Source: Porphyra umbilicalis
Lineage: Eukaryota; Rhodophyta; Bangiophyceae; Bangiales; Bangiaceae
DNA length: 64,000 nucleotides
Reading direction: 5' to 3'
NCBI GenBank assembly: GCA_002049455.2
Contig: KV918823.1
Coordinates: 186,001 to 250,000, forward strand
A program made the translations under genes and the position numbers. Positions within the stretch are counted from its first letter, which is position 1; each line of letters starts with the position of its first letter. Positions 10,783-21,672 of this stretch are shown one piece after another. The notes under the pieces were generated by a model. It searched no databases, was not told where the DNA came from, and saw only the letters and a program-made list of their open reading frames with translations.

Positions 10783-13700
10783 GCAGCGGCGGTTGCGGCG
10801 GGTGCAGTCGCCGACCTTGTGGGTAGGGGAGCGGCCACCGTGCGGCCGACCGGACGATCGCCGCCGCCGCCGCGATGGCCGGGGGGGGGGGGATGGCCGT
10901 GCCAGCGGCGACACGGCGGTCACCGCCGCCGACGTGGGGCAGGCGGGGGACGGGCGGCCGGCCGGGGCGGTGATTGCCGCGGCAGCGGTGGCGGCGTCGA
11001 CGGCGGCGGCGGCGGTGGTGGTCGCCGCGCTATCGGGGAGCGGCGCGGCGGCCGCGCTCCCAACCTTGCGACAGCCACCGCCGCCGCAATGGCGGCGGGG
11101 GGGGGCGCGGCCGCCCCACCCGGCGGGACGGTCGCCGCCGCGCCCGACAAGGGGCGGGCGGGGGACGGCCGATGGGCGGAGGCGGTGGTGGTTGCGACGG
11201 CGGCGGTTGCCGAGCTTTCAGGGGGGGGGCGGCGGCCGTGCGGCCGAACGCACATTCGCCGCCGCCACCGCGACGGCGGCGGGGGGGGGGGCGGCCATGC
11301 TGCCGGCGGCACAGTGGCCGACGACGCTGACGCGGCGCGGGCGGGGGGAAGGCGGCCGACGGGGGCGGTGACGGCCACGGCGGCGGCAGTGGCGGCGGTG
11401 GCGGCGGCAGTGGCGGCAGCGGCGGTCGCCGCGCAGGCGGTGGGTGGCGCGGTCGCCGCGGTGCGGGCTGGACAATGGCCGCCGCCGACGCGATGGCGGC
11501 GGGGGCGGGGGGTTGCCGTGCCGCCGGCGGGACGTTCGCCGCCGCCGCAAGCACGGGGCGGGCGGGGGACGGGCGGCGCGCGGAGGAGGTGGATGTCGCG
11601 ACGGCGGTGGACGCTGAGCTCGTGTCGGGGGGGGCGGTGGCCGTGCGGCCTTCCGCACGATCGCCGCCGCAACCGCGATGGCGGGGGGGGCAGGACGGCC
11701 GTGCCGGCGGCGGCACGGCGGTCACCGCCGCCGACGTGGGGCGAGCAAGGGACGGGCGGCCGGCTGGGGCGGTGATGGCCGCGGCAGCGGTGGCGGCGTA
11801 GGCGGCGACGGTGACGGCGGCGTTCGCCGCGTTCTCGGGGAGCGGCGCTGTGTCTGCGCTCCTGACCCTGCGACAGCCACCGCCGCCGCGATGGCGGCGG
11901 GGGGGGGGCGCGGCCGCGCCGCCCGGCGGGACGGTCGCCGCCGCGCCCGACAAGGGGCGGGCGGGGGACGGCCGATGGGCGGGGGCGGTGGTGGTGCTGG
12001 CGGCGGCGGTCGCCGACGTCGCGGGCGGGGCGGCGGCTCTGCGCCAGACGGCACGATTGCCGCCAACACCGCAATGGCGAAGGGGGGGGGGACGGCCGTG
12101 CCGGCGGAGGCACGGTGGTCACCGCCGCCGACGTGGGGCGAGCAAGGGACGGGCGGCCGGCTGGGGCGGTGATGGCCGTGGCAGCGGTGGCGGCGTAGGC
12201 GGCGACGGTGACGGCGGCGGTCGCCGCGTTCTCGGGGAGCGGCGCGGTGGCTGCGCTCCCGACCCTGCGACAGCCACCGCCGCCGCGATGGCGGCGGGGG
12301 GGGGCGCGGCCGCGCCGCCCGGCGGGACGGTCGCCGCAGCGCCCGACAAGGGGCGGGCGGGGGACGGCCGATGGGCGGGGGCGGTGGTGGTGCTGGCGGC
12401 GGCGGTTGCCGACGTCGCGGGCGGGGCGGAGGCTGTGCGCCAGACGGCATGATTGCCGCCGGCACCGCAATGGCGAGGGGGGGGGGACGGCCGTGCCGGC
12501 GGCGGCACGATGGTCACCGCCGCCGACGTGGGGCGAGCGAGGGACGGGCGGCCGGCTGGGGCGGTGATGGCCGCGGCAGCGGTGGCGGCGTAGGCGGCGA
12601 CGGTGACGGCGGCGGTCGCCGCGTTCTCGGGGAGCGGCGCGGTGGCTGCGCTCCCGACACCGCGACAGCCACGGCCGCCGCGATGGCGGCGGGGGGGGGG
12701 CGCGGCCGCGCCGCCCGGCGGGACAGTCGCCGCCGCGCCCGACAAGGGGCGGGCGGGGGACGGCCGGTGGGCGGAGGCGGTGGTGGTGCTGGCGGCGGCG
12801 GTTGCCGAGCTTTCAGGGGGGGGGGCGGCGGCCGTGCGGCCGAACGCACAATAGCCGCCACCACCGCGACGGCGGCGGGGGGTGGGGCGGCCATGCTGCC
12901 GGTGGCACGGTGGCCGACGACGCTGACGCGGCGCAAGCGGGGGACGGGCGGCCGGCGGGGGCGGTGGTGGCCGCGGCGGCGGCAGTGGCGGCGGACCAGG
13001 CGGCAGCGGCGGTCTCCGCGCAGGCGGTGGGTGGCGCGGTCGCCGCGCTGCGGGCTGGACAATGGTCGCCGCCGCCGCGATGGCGGCTGCGGCGGGGGGT
13101 TGCCGTGCCGCCGGCAGGACGGTCGCCGCCGCCGCAAGCACGGGGCGAGCGGGTGACAGCTGGCGGGCAGAGGCGGTGGTGGTGGCGACGGCGGCGGTTG
13201 CCGAGCTTGCAGGGGGGGGGCGGCGGCCGTGCGGCCGAACGCACATTCGCCGCCGCCACCGCGACGGCGGCGGGGGGGGGGGCGGCCATGCTGCCGGCGG
13301 CACAGTGGCCGACGACGCTGACGCGGCGCGGGCGGGGGGAAGGCGGCCGACGGGGGCGGTGACGGCCACGGCGGCGGCAGTGGCGGCGGTGGCGGCGGCA
13401 GTGGCGGCAGCGGCGGTCGCCGCGCAGGCGGTGGGTGGCGCGGTCGCCGCGGTGCGGGCTGGACAATGGCCGCCGCCGCCGCGATGGCGGCGGGGGCGGG
13501 GGGTTGCCGTGCCGCCGGCGGGACGTTCGCCGCCGCCGCAAGCACGGGGCGGGCGGGGGACGGGCGGCGCGCGGAGGAGGTGGATGTCGCGACGGCGGTG
13601 GACGCTGAGCTCGTGTCGGGGGGGGCGGTGGCCGTGCGGCCTTCCGCACGATCGCCGCCGCAACCGCGATGGCGGGGGGGGCAGGACGGCCGTGCCGGCG

Positions 13701-15600
13701 GCGGCACGGCGGTCACCGCCGCCGACGTGGGGCGAGCAAGGGACGGGCGGCCGGCTGGGGCGGTGATGGCCGCGGCAGCGGTGGCGGCGTAGGCGGCGAC
13801 GGTGACGGCGGCGTTCGCCGCGTTCTCGGGGAGCGGCGCTGTGTCTGCGCTCCTGACCCTGCGACAGCCACCGCCGCCGCGATGGCGGCGGGGGGGGGGC
13901 GCGGCCGCGCCGCCCGGCGGGACGGTCGCCGCCGCGCCCGACAAGGGGCGGGCGGGGGACGGCCGATGGGCGGGGGCGGTGGTGGTGCTGGCGGCGGCGG
14001 TCGCCGACGTCGCGGGCGGGGCGGAGGCTGTGCGCCAGACGGCATGATTGCCGCCGGCACCGCAATGGCGAGGGGGTGGGGGACGGCCGCGCCGGCGGCG
14101 GCACGATGGTCACCGCCGCCGACGTGTGGCGAGCGAGGGACGGGCGGCCGGCTGGGGCGGTGATGGCCGCGGCAGCGGTGGCGGCGTAGGCGGCGACGGT
14201 GACGGCGGCGGTCGCCGCGTTCTCGGGGAGCGGCGCGGTGGCTGCGCTCCCGACCCTGCGACAGCCACCGCCGCCGCAATGGCGGCGGGGGGGGGGCGCG
14301 GCCGCGCCGCCCGGCGGGACGGTCGCCGCAGCGCCCGACAAGGGGCGGGCGGGGGACGGCCGATGGGCGGGGGCGGTGGTGGTGCTGGCGGCGGCGGTTG
14401 CCGAGCTTTCAGGGGGGGGGGCGGCGGCCGTGCGGCCGAACGCACAATAGCCGCCACCACCGCGACGGCGGCGGGGGGTGGGGCGGCCATGCTGCCGGTG
14501 GCACGGTGGCCGACGACGCTGACGCGGCGCAAGCGGGGGACGGGCGGCCGGCGGGGGCGGTGGTGGCCGCGGCGGCGGCAGTGGCGGCGGACCAGGCGGC
14601 AGCGGCGGTCTCCGCGCAGGCGGTGGGTGGCGCGGTCGCCGCGCTGCGGGCTGGACAATGGTCGCCGCCGCCGCGATGGCGGCTGCGGCGGGGGGTTGCC
14701 GTGCCGCCGGCAGGACGGTCGCCGCCGCCGCAAGCACGGGGCGAGCGGGTGACAGCTGGCGGGCAGAGGCGGTGGTGGTGGCGACGGCGGCGGTTGCCGA
14801 GCTTGCAGGGGGGGGGGCGGCGGCCGTGCGGCCGAACGCACATTCGCCGCCGCCACCGCGACGGCGGCGGGGGGGGGAGCGGCCATGCTGCCGGCGGCAC
14901 GGCGGCTGCCGACGCCGACGCGGCGCGGGCGGGGGGCGGGCGGCCGGCGGGGGCGGTGACGGCCACGGCGGCGGCAGTGGCGGCGGTGGCGGCGGCAGTG
15001 GCGGCAGCGGCGGTCGCCGCGCAGGCGGTGGGTGGCGCGGTCGCCGCGGTGCGGGCTGGACAATGGCCGCCGCCGCCGCGATGGCGGCGGGGGCGGGGGG
15101 TTGCCGTGCCGCCGGCGGGACGTTCGCCGCCGCCGCAAGCACGGGGCGGGCAGGGGACGGGCGGCGCGCGGAGGAGGTGGATGTCGCGACGGCGGTGGAC
15201 GCTGAGCTTGTGTCGGGGGGGGCGGTGGCCGTGCGGCCTTCCGCACGATCGCCGCCGCAACCGCGATGGCGGGGGGGGGAGGACGGCCGTGCCGGCGGCG
15301 GCACACTGGCCACCGCCGCCGATGCCGGACAGTTGGGGGATGAGCGCCGGGCGCGGGCCGTGGTGGCGGCAGCGGCGGTGGCGGTGGCGGTGGCGTCGGC
15401 GGTGGTCGTCAAGCTTGTGTGGAGAGGGGCGGCGGCCGTGCGGCCAACGGCACGATCGCCGCCGCGACAGCGATGGCGGGGGGGGGGGAGGCGGTAATGC
15501 TAGCGGCGGCCCAGTGGCCACCACCGCCAATGCGGTGCGAGCGGGGGACGGGCGGCCGGCGTGGGCGGTGGTGGAGGCGGCGGCGGCGGCAGGGGGTGGG
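10530..15600. repeat. G-rich higher-order satellite, ~395-bp units in ~1.6/2.0-kb blocks
   Basis: GGCGGC-rich DNA with many G-runs of 8-12. Near-identical segments recur at 11811, 12208 and 12603, about 396 bp apart, and again at 13802 and 14199. Larger blocks repeat 1991 bp apart (11475/13466, 11811/13802, 12208/14199) and about 1596 bp apart (12603/14199, 12802/14398, 13466/15063). Long ORFs exist in nearly all frames, the largest on the minus strand at 12119-15412 (1097 codons of Pro/Arg/Ala). With the frames open on both strands I attribute this to composition. The G-runs could form quadruplexes. Confidence 0.8.
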
Positions 15601-16371
15601 GGCTTGGCCTGCATTCTGTCTGCCCCGCCCCGCCCCGGCCAGTCCTGGCTTGTATGTCCCCCCCCACCCACCCGCCTCCCCCCACCGCCTCCCTGCGGCG
15701 ACGGCGGCAGCGTCGCGGTCGCCCCGTTGCTTGCCGAGAGGCCCTCCCTCCGCCTCTCTCTCCCAACACAAAACCGGTCTTTGGCAGGTCAGCCGCGCGC
15801 CTATGGCGACGGTCGTTGCCCCCCCCGGCAGTGGCGCCTCCGGCAGCCCCCCGACGCCCGGCGGCTTGACCGGCCGGGACCTCGCCCACCTGCCGCCGGC
15901 AGTCACGTCATCGGCGTGGGAAGCGGCGGCGGAGGAGGTGTCGGCTGCGTCGGCGGTGTCGCTGGTGGCGGCAGCGCCAGCAGCGGCGGCGGAGGCCGTC
16001 GTGGCCGCCGCCGAGGAAGCCTCCGCCGTCGCCGTCGCGGCGTCCGCGGCGGTGCTCGCCGCCGCTACCGCGGCGGTCGCGTCACCTCCCCCCCCCGTCG
16101 CCCCCCACGGCCGCAAGCGGCGTGCCCCTCCCCCCGAAGCTGTTCCACCCGCCCACGCCCCACCCTCCCGTCGCTGCCGCCGCCGGCTCAGCTGGCGGGC
16201 GGCCCCCCCCCCGCCGGGCGGGGCCGCTGCTGGTTGGGGGGCTGGACGTTGTCCCCGCCGTCCTGGACAGCTGGGTGGTCGACGCGGGCATGGCAGCTGC
16301 GGTAGATGGGTGAGTGTGTGGGGCGGAGCATGTAGAGAACAAGAACACAGAGGACGTCTGCTCCCTGACCT
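15600..16371 (+). other. GC-rich region with an unassigned Ala-rich ORF
   Basis: An ATG at 15803 opens an Ala/Val-rich segment (EEVSAASAVSLVAAAPAAAAE) followed by a basic PHGRKRRAPPPEA stretch near 16.1 kb. The composition is less monotonous than in the adjacent satellite, so a short gene is possible. The frame runs into the 3' end of the minus-strand oxygenase gene and I see no domain. I do not call it as coding. Confidence 0.3.
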
Positions 16372-18042
16372 TTACCAGGCAACAATGGTGGTGTCCTTGA
16401 GCAACTCAAGCTCGGAGAAACCCTCACACAGCAGATACACATGCATTCTCCAGTGAGGTGCCTGGGAGGGATTCCCAGCACCAGCATGAACTGCGTCGCC
16501 CCTGAAAACAGCAAGGCACCCCACCGGCACCCGCAACACGAAAAAGTCCTCCTCAGTGGCAGCACACGTCGCCTCGTTATCAGCCACACGCGCTACCACC
16601 TGGGCTCTTCCCTTGCCCCGCGTCCTCCCGACCCTTCCCCGCGCTCTCCCCCCCCGCTTCGCCCCTCCCGTCCCCCGCCCTCTCGCGCTCCCGGCGTCCT
16701 CTCCCATCGACGTCTCCCCCTCACTCTCCACGGTGGTTAACTGCAACCCAGGCCACGCAAGCAGCCGAGTGTCCTCCTGGATAGCCAAGAGGCCACCCAG
16801 AAGCCGGGGAGCACCCGCGCCGACGAGCGAAACGGGCGCGGCGTCGGTGTGCGCGAGCTGCTGCGCGGCACCTGGCTCCGAAAAAAGTAAAACAGGAGAG
16901 TACGAGAAGTAGGGTGCAGAAAAAATGTGAGCCAGCACCGAACATATGCCGTCCATGGCCTGCAGACCAGCCCGCAACCCGGGCACAAGTCCAAGCCGCG
17001 CCAGACACCCCGCGTCCAGCCCGAGTTGGCGGCGACCGCAGTCGCCGTCGGCGCCGCGCGCCGTCGCCTCCGCCGCTACCGTCGTGTTGAAGATCACGAC
17101 AAGCAGGTCTCGCACGATATCCGCTGCCTCCCCAAGCGCCATAGCCACCCGCTCCACACCGACCCCCCCGCCAAACACCCAGAAGCCGGCGCCGCCCTTC
17201 ATGAGAGCCTTGTTCACCATGTCCAGGGGTCCGCCCAGAGCCCAGGTCCCCGCGCGCATGGCGTCGACGCCACGAGAGGCCGCCAGAGCCGCGTCGACAG
17301 ACCGCACCAAAACTGCTTGGGGGCACGCCACTGGCCCACAAACTGCGAGGGCGCGTCGTAAAGTGGGGGCGCCCGCACCGCAAACCGATGCAAAATCCAC
17401 CAAGTCGAGCGACTCCCCGTCCGAGAGGGGGGGCGATGGGGGTAAAAACGAGCGTGAATCGGGGGGGTCGGGGGAGGAGGCAGATGGGGACGCGGGCGGG
17501 GGCCGAAGAGGTGTAGCGGTCACACCAACAAGTGCCACATACGGGGGGGAAGGAAGGGGAAGTTGGGGGACGGCAGGGGTGGTGGCAGTCACCGTCGGTG
17601 CGCAGGGGGAGGGGTCACGCGCCGCCCTAAAACGGGAAAGTTCTTCGTGAGCCGCGGCCATGGCCACTTCCTTCGGAATCAAAGGCAAACCCGAAGAGCT
17701 GCCGACGACTTCACCTCGTAGTTCCCGGCGGCGCGTGAGCTTGCGGGCATTGGAAGCCGCGGTCCAGGCCCGCTTGTACGCCGAGCTGTACGTGCGGGCC
17801 CAGACCGCCCTCTCGTCCATACTCAGGCCTGCCACAGCAGGTGGTCGTCCCCCCTTCATGCCCCGGAAGTGACCGGCACAACGGAGGATGACGTCTCGTC
17901 GGCAACCGTGTGTACCGGAATGACGACAGGTCAGGTTGGCGACCAAGTCGCTCATCGAGACTCCGTGCGCTTCATCCGCACATGGAGCACTTGGTCTCAC
18001 AATTGTTTCGAGTGGACCGCTGACCGCCCAGTGCTCTGTCAT
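16372..18042 (-). CDS. Predicted 2-oxoglutarate/Fe(II)-dependent oxygenase, 556 aa
   Basis: The C-terminal third carries the jelly-roll signature of the 2OG-Fe(II) oxygenase superfamily: an HTD motif (H398, D400), then LLGGLLAIQEDTRLLAWPG (about 414-432), then FRGDAVHAG with H519, and R532 in WRMHVYL, the usual 2-oxoglutarate-binding position. These are the iron ligands H-x-D...H. A low-complexity, Arg/Gly-rich insert (about 435-490) sits between the two ligand motifs. The N-terminus has a Cys/His cluster (C39, H41, C47, C55, H58) and a basic GRPP segment (66-69), compatible with nucleic-acid binding. The middle (145-210) is Pro/Ser-rich. The substrate is unknown; DNA, RNA or protein hydroxylation are all possible. 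It is an open single-exon ORF beside a DDE transposase gene and may be transposon cargo. The start could be M30 instead of M1. Confidence 0.6.
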   Translation of the reverse strand: MTEHWAVSGPLETIVRPSAPCADEAHGVSMSDLVANLTCRHSGTHGCRRDVILRCAGHFRGMKGGRPPAVAGLSMDERAVWARTYSSAYKRAWTAASNARKLTRRRELRGEVVGSSSGLPLIPKEVAMAAAHEELSRFRAARDPSPCAPTVTATTPAVPQLPLPSPPYVALVGVTATPLRPPPASPSASSPDPPDSRSFLPPSPPLSDGESLDLVDFASVCGAGAPTLRRALAVCGPVACPQAVLVRSVDAALAASRGVDAMRAGTWALGGPLDMVNKALMKGGAGFWVFGGGVGVERVAMALGEAADIVRDLLVVIFNTTVAAEATARGADGDCGRRQLGLDAGCLARLGLVPGLRAGLQAMDGICSVLAHIFSAPYFSYSPVLLFSEPGAAQQLAHTDAAPVSLVGAGAPRLLGGLLAIQEDTRLLAWPGLQLTTVESEGETSMGEDAGSARGRGTGGAKRGGRARGRVGRTRGKGRAQVVARVADNEATCAATEEDFFVLRVPVGCLAVFRGDAVHAGAGNPSQAPHWRMHVYLLCEGFSELELLKDTTIVAW

Positions 18043-19255
18043 TGAATAGGTTTTTTGGATGCTTGTGAGCCAATCGTTCCCCAGTCAAAGCGTTTTTTGG
18101 ACGCTCCTCAGCCAATGGTGCACTGTCAGGCCGGGCTTCTCGTCATAGACGCGTATTTGGAACGTGCATTTGAGGCCGGACAAAAGCTCACAGAGTCAGG
18201 CCTCTTGCGGCGCTTACCCAAGAAGAGGCGCCACCCAGAGCCGTGGCAGAGGCTGTGTTTCTTGGACGCCTGTGAGCCTATCATTTCAAATTCCTGACAC
18301 TCAAGAGGTTTCTTGGACGCCTGTGAGCCATTCATGCACTGTCAAGTATGATGCAGTGGGCTCCTCGCATTTTGTCAATGGCTTGGTGCCCCCTTTCCGT
18401 CAGCATCACCGCTATATCGACTCCATGCCATCCTCACGTCGGCTGCACTCATGCATGGCTGGTAGACAGCCTCCAGCGTAATATTCCTAGAAGTGGACGC
18501 CATAATGCTTGGCCGTTGTTTCCCAGGCTCGGCCTCATGCCGCTTTGAGTTGCGCTGTCTCAGTGGGGAGGGCACACGCGGGTGGCCTCGCCGGGCGGCA
18601 TTTATGGTGGCACTCGCTGCTTTTGCTTTGCTAACAGCCGCTCCTCCTCCTTCCCTTGCTGGCTGCTTTTCAGACAAGCTGCACAGAAGATGGGCCTCTT
18701 GTGCTGTGCCCGTAAAGTGGCTAAAAAACCCAGTCGATGGTTTTCCACCTGCGAGCACATCATTGTTCATATCTATGAAGCTGCAGGGCAGCAGACCATT
18801 CCTTATTTTCTGCACAACTGTCTTGCCCACGAGCATTCCCTTCGTGCAGCGGCGGACTGAAGACGCTAGAAGCAACCGAGAAAAAAAATGAAGCTGCATA
18901 AAAGCCGTACAAATGGGAAAAAGACAAAGAAGCAAGACAAGGTGCAGTTGTTTGTTCCGAGTGGCGCCATAAATCACAGCCGCTTCAGCACAGACCGCCG
19001 CTCAGCTGATGATGTGTTCGACTCACGGTCGACCGTCTGTAGGAATTTACGACGTGTCCTTGTCAAATATGACCAGATTACACACCCGTGGGGCTGCGGC
19101 AGATACACCGCCGCGCTCCCGCCGCCACGGGCTCGGCGGACTCAGCCGGCGACGGGACGATGCGCCATCCGCATTGGTACGGATCCTCCTCATACACCGG
19201 CAGCGGATGCACTTCGAACATGGCGCTATGAACAGAACGCTCTCTGCCCATTTGC
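18043..19255. other. Intergenic region with a 27-bp repeat upstream of the oxygenase gene
   Basis: Four imperfect copies of TTTYTTGGACGCCTGTGAGCC lie at about 18051-18078, 18093-18119, 18258-18284 and 18309-18335, in one orientation. They are 10-300 bp upstream of the minus-strand oxygenase start. They might be regulatory or transposon-end repeats. The rest, to 19.25 kb, has no supported gene; a minus-strand ORF at 18375-18977 is of doubtful composition. Confidence 0.5.
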
Positions 19256-20593
19256 TCAGTTTTCTTCCATAAAATCCTCATCTGCTCCCTCATCATGACC
19301 ACCTTCTCCCTCTCCTTGCTCGTGCTCGCCCTCTTCTTCCCCCTCGTCGTTCTCACCACCGCCCGCGCCTACATACGCTGCGTCTTGACGAAGCCACTCC
19401 CAATAAACTCTCTCAAACTGGCTAGCACACTGAGCCGTAGTCAACGATGCCAAGCCTATATCTACAATTAAACCAACGTACTTGCCCATGCGCTCTCCAT
19501 TGGGCATCACGACACCAGCCAGCCGGTCTTTTGCCGACTCGGCCGCAATCCACTGCTTCAGGATGGAGAAGACGCCCTCCACTGGGGCAAAATCCGGCGA
19601 GTACGGAGGAAGCCGGAGCACCAGGATGCCGTACTGACGCGCCAGGTCGTCGGCCTCATCGGAGTGGATTGCGGCATTGTCGATGAGGAGGACGGAGCGG
19701 GAATCTTGCGCCTCCCACTCCTCGGTAGGTAGGTCCGGACTCCACTTTCCCATGGATGGCGCCAGGGCGTGAATGAAGAGCGCGTAGTCGAGAGCCGTGT
19801 AGGACGGAGGTACAGCGCACGTCATCGTCTCAACGACGCCGTCGATGCTCACGGCTGCCATCACGGAGTAGCGGGGGCTCTTGCGGGGGTCTGAAATCAT
19901 GACCTCATCTCGCACACCGCGCAGCGCCCAGCCGTACCGACGATAGCTTGTTGAACCGTCCTTGTGCACCTCGTCCATGCTGACGATGCACTTGATGGGC
20001 ACGCGGCGTATCTCTCGCGCGAACTCGCGTCGGCGATGTGCACAGCGCTGGCGGAAGTGCGTGATGATGCGCTTGTGGGTGTACCCGACGGCGCGCAGCA
20101 CGAGCGACACGGTGGAAGGCGAGTGCGGCAGCCCCTCCCAGCCTGGAAGCTCCGAGAGTTGCCGCAAGGTCTCTGAGATCTCACCCAGAAAGGCCTCCGG
20201 GGAGTCTACAATGAGCGACGTCACCGCGACAAGGAAGTTGGGGTTGAAAACGGCGTTGTCGTAATGTTGTTGACCTAGGGCGTCATCAGGCCAAAAAGCA
20301 CCTGTCCTACGAAACACCCGATACCACCGCCCCACAGTGGCCACACTCACTCCCCCTAGCTCTGCCGCCTCTGCCCAGGTCATCCTGCCACCGACAAGCC
20401 AGGATATGACCAGCACACGTCGGTCCTCTACAAACGTCATGTGGACGGCAACAAATCCCGACGGCTGCAGAGTCCACACTGGCACCGTGTTGACTTCCAC
20501 ATGTAAAATCTCAACACAAGCGAGCAGGAACGCATGCGTCGATCGAAGCGCGGCGCTGCTCAGCGTCTCCCGCGGTGAGGGTGCTGGCCACAA
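19256..20593 (-). CDS. Tc1/mariner (IS630)-type DDE transposase, 445 aa, uninterrupted
   Basis: The protein has the DDE_3 catalytic arrangement: D207 in SMDEVH, D305 in LLIDNAAIH and E339 in PPYSPDFAPVEGVF. The last two are 34 residues apart, the spacing typical of the superfamily. Upstream, residues about 55-100 (MTWAEAAELGGVSVATVGRW) form the helix-turn-helix DNA-binding region, followed by HSPSTVSLVLRAVGYTHKR. After the catalytic domain comes a long acidic Glu/Gly tail (about 410-445). There is no stop or frameshift, so it may be active. The start may be M52 (MTFVEDRR), which begins the conserved part. I could not find short TIRs close to this ORF. The nearest TA-flanked inverted repeats that enclose it are at 9143 and 28219. 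Confidence 0.85.
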   Translation of the reverse strand: MWPAPSPRETLSSAALRSTHAFLLACVEILHVEVNTVPVWTLQPSGFVAVHMTFVEDRRVLVISWLVGGRMTWAEAAELGGVSVATVGRWYRVFRRTGAFWPDDALGQQHYDNAVFNPNFLVAVTSLIVDSPEAFLGEISETLRQLSELPGWEGLPHSPSTVSLVLRAVGYTHKRIITHFRQRCAHRRREFAREIRRVPIKCIVSMDEVHKDGSTSYRRYGWALRGVRDEVMISDPRKSPRYSVMAAVSIDGVVETMTCAVPPSYTALDYALFIHALAPSMGKWSPDLPTEEWEAQDSRSVLLIDNAAIHSDEADDLARQYGILVLRLPPYSPDFAPVEGVFSILKQWIAAESAKDRLAGVVMPNGERMGKYVGLIVDIGLASLTTAQCASQFERVYWEWLRQDAAYVGAGGGENDEGEEEGEHEQGEGEGGHDEGADEDFMEEN

Positions 20594-20910
20594 CAGAACT
20601 CTGCGACTCGAAACGAGGGCGCAGTGTCCTGTGTGCTGCGAGGCGGAAGGTCATCGGAGAGGCAACGGATGCGTTCAGTGGCGGCCGGCCGACGCCCACA
20701 CACAATGGCCCAGAAAACAACAGACGGCAAACCAACGCAATGACGGCGTCCACACAACCTGCCGTGCACCCAATACAAAGCACGGTGCATCCAGTTCGAT
20801 GACAAGCCGCCCTTCAATCACAGGTCCATCCCGCCGCGCACATCTGTCAGCACCCCTTTGCACCCCCTCACCCGCCTCCTCTCGGACAAAACGGACGTGC
20901 GTGCTTGAGA

Positions 20911-21672
20911 CGCGACAGATGCTCGCTCTTGCTGACATATTTTCTACCTAGAGCCTGAAAACCTGCACCTGGGATGGCTAAAACTCGCATGCCGGGCAAA
21001 GATGCGGCCGGCACTCCAATAAAATGGTCGCTCGTCTTCATTCGTACCCTCTTTCCTGAAAAGGTAGGCATGTGCCTGACAACCTCTCTTGTGACGTGAG
21101 CGTAGAGCTGCCAGGCGGCCACAACGTGAACAGGAGAGTGGGCCAACAAAAAGATGCGTCGGCCCCTCGCGGTCGGAGTCAGACGAGCGCCACGTACACA
21201 TCACGGCGGGCCACCACTGGCCGACGCCCTGTGGAGCGATCGGTTTGAGGCCCGGTGTCAACCACCCCACACAAACCGTCTGATGGCACACCAGCTCAGC
21301 CAAGATGCTAGAACAACTGTCTGTAAACGTGGTCCCTGTAAACTCGCGGCCGGACCGCCCCCCCTCCCCGTCCCTTCAGGGCAGGAATTGTCAGGATATG
21401 CCAGACATGGACGCTGATGGTGTGGAAACCCGTCATTTCTGCCACCGTGCCCGGTCCTGCTCACTGAAAGCGGTCTGCGCCCATCCTAGAAGCACCCACC
21501 GTCGTCGTGGCGTTCACCGTCTGCACACGGTTGACCGTCGAGGCACCTTCCTGATCCCCCTCTTCGCTCACAGCTTTCATCCGCGTACACTACTTCCTAT
21601 GCATATCTGGACAGTTGCAATGCGCCGCACGCGTTCAAGCGTGCGACGACGTCCGATTGACAGAGCGCCGGT
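20911..21672. repeat. Left arm of a 762-bp inverted duplication
   Basis: This segment is almost identical, in inverse orientation, to 22739-23500. Matching ORFs in the two arms differ by only a few residues. Identity falls at the inner end (21660-21672) and stops abruptly at the outer end (CGCGACAGATG). The arms contain a 119-codon ORF reading outward (minus 20944-21303 here) and a ~115-codon ORF reading inward. Neither is recognised. No target-site duplication is visible outside. Confidence 0.85.

Noticed and set aside
12119-15412. 1097-codon minus-strand ORF
   Set aside because: It lies in the G-rich satellite, where both strands and most frames are open. The translation is Pro/Arg/Ala repeats without a domain.
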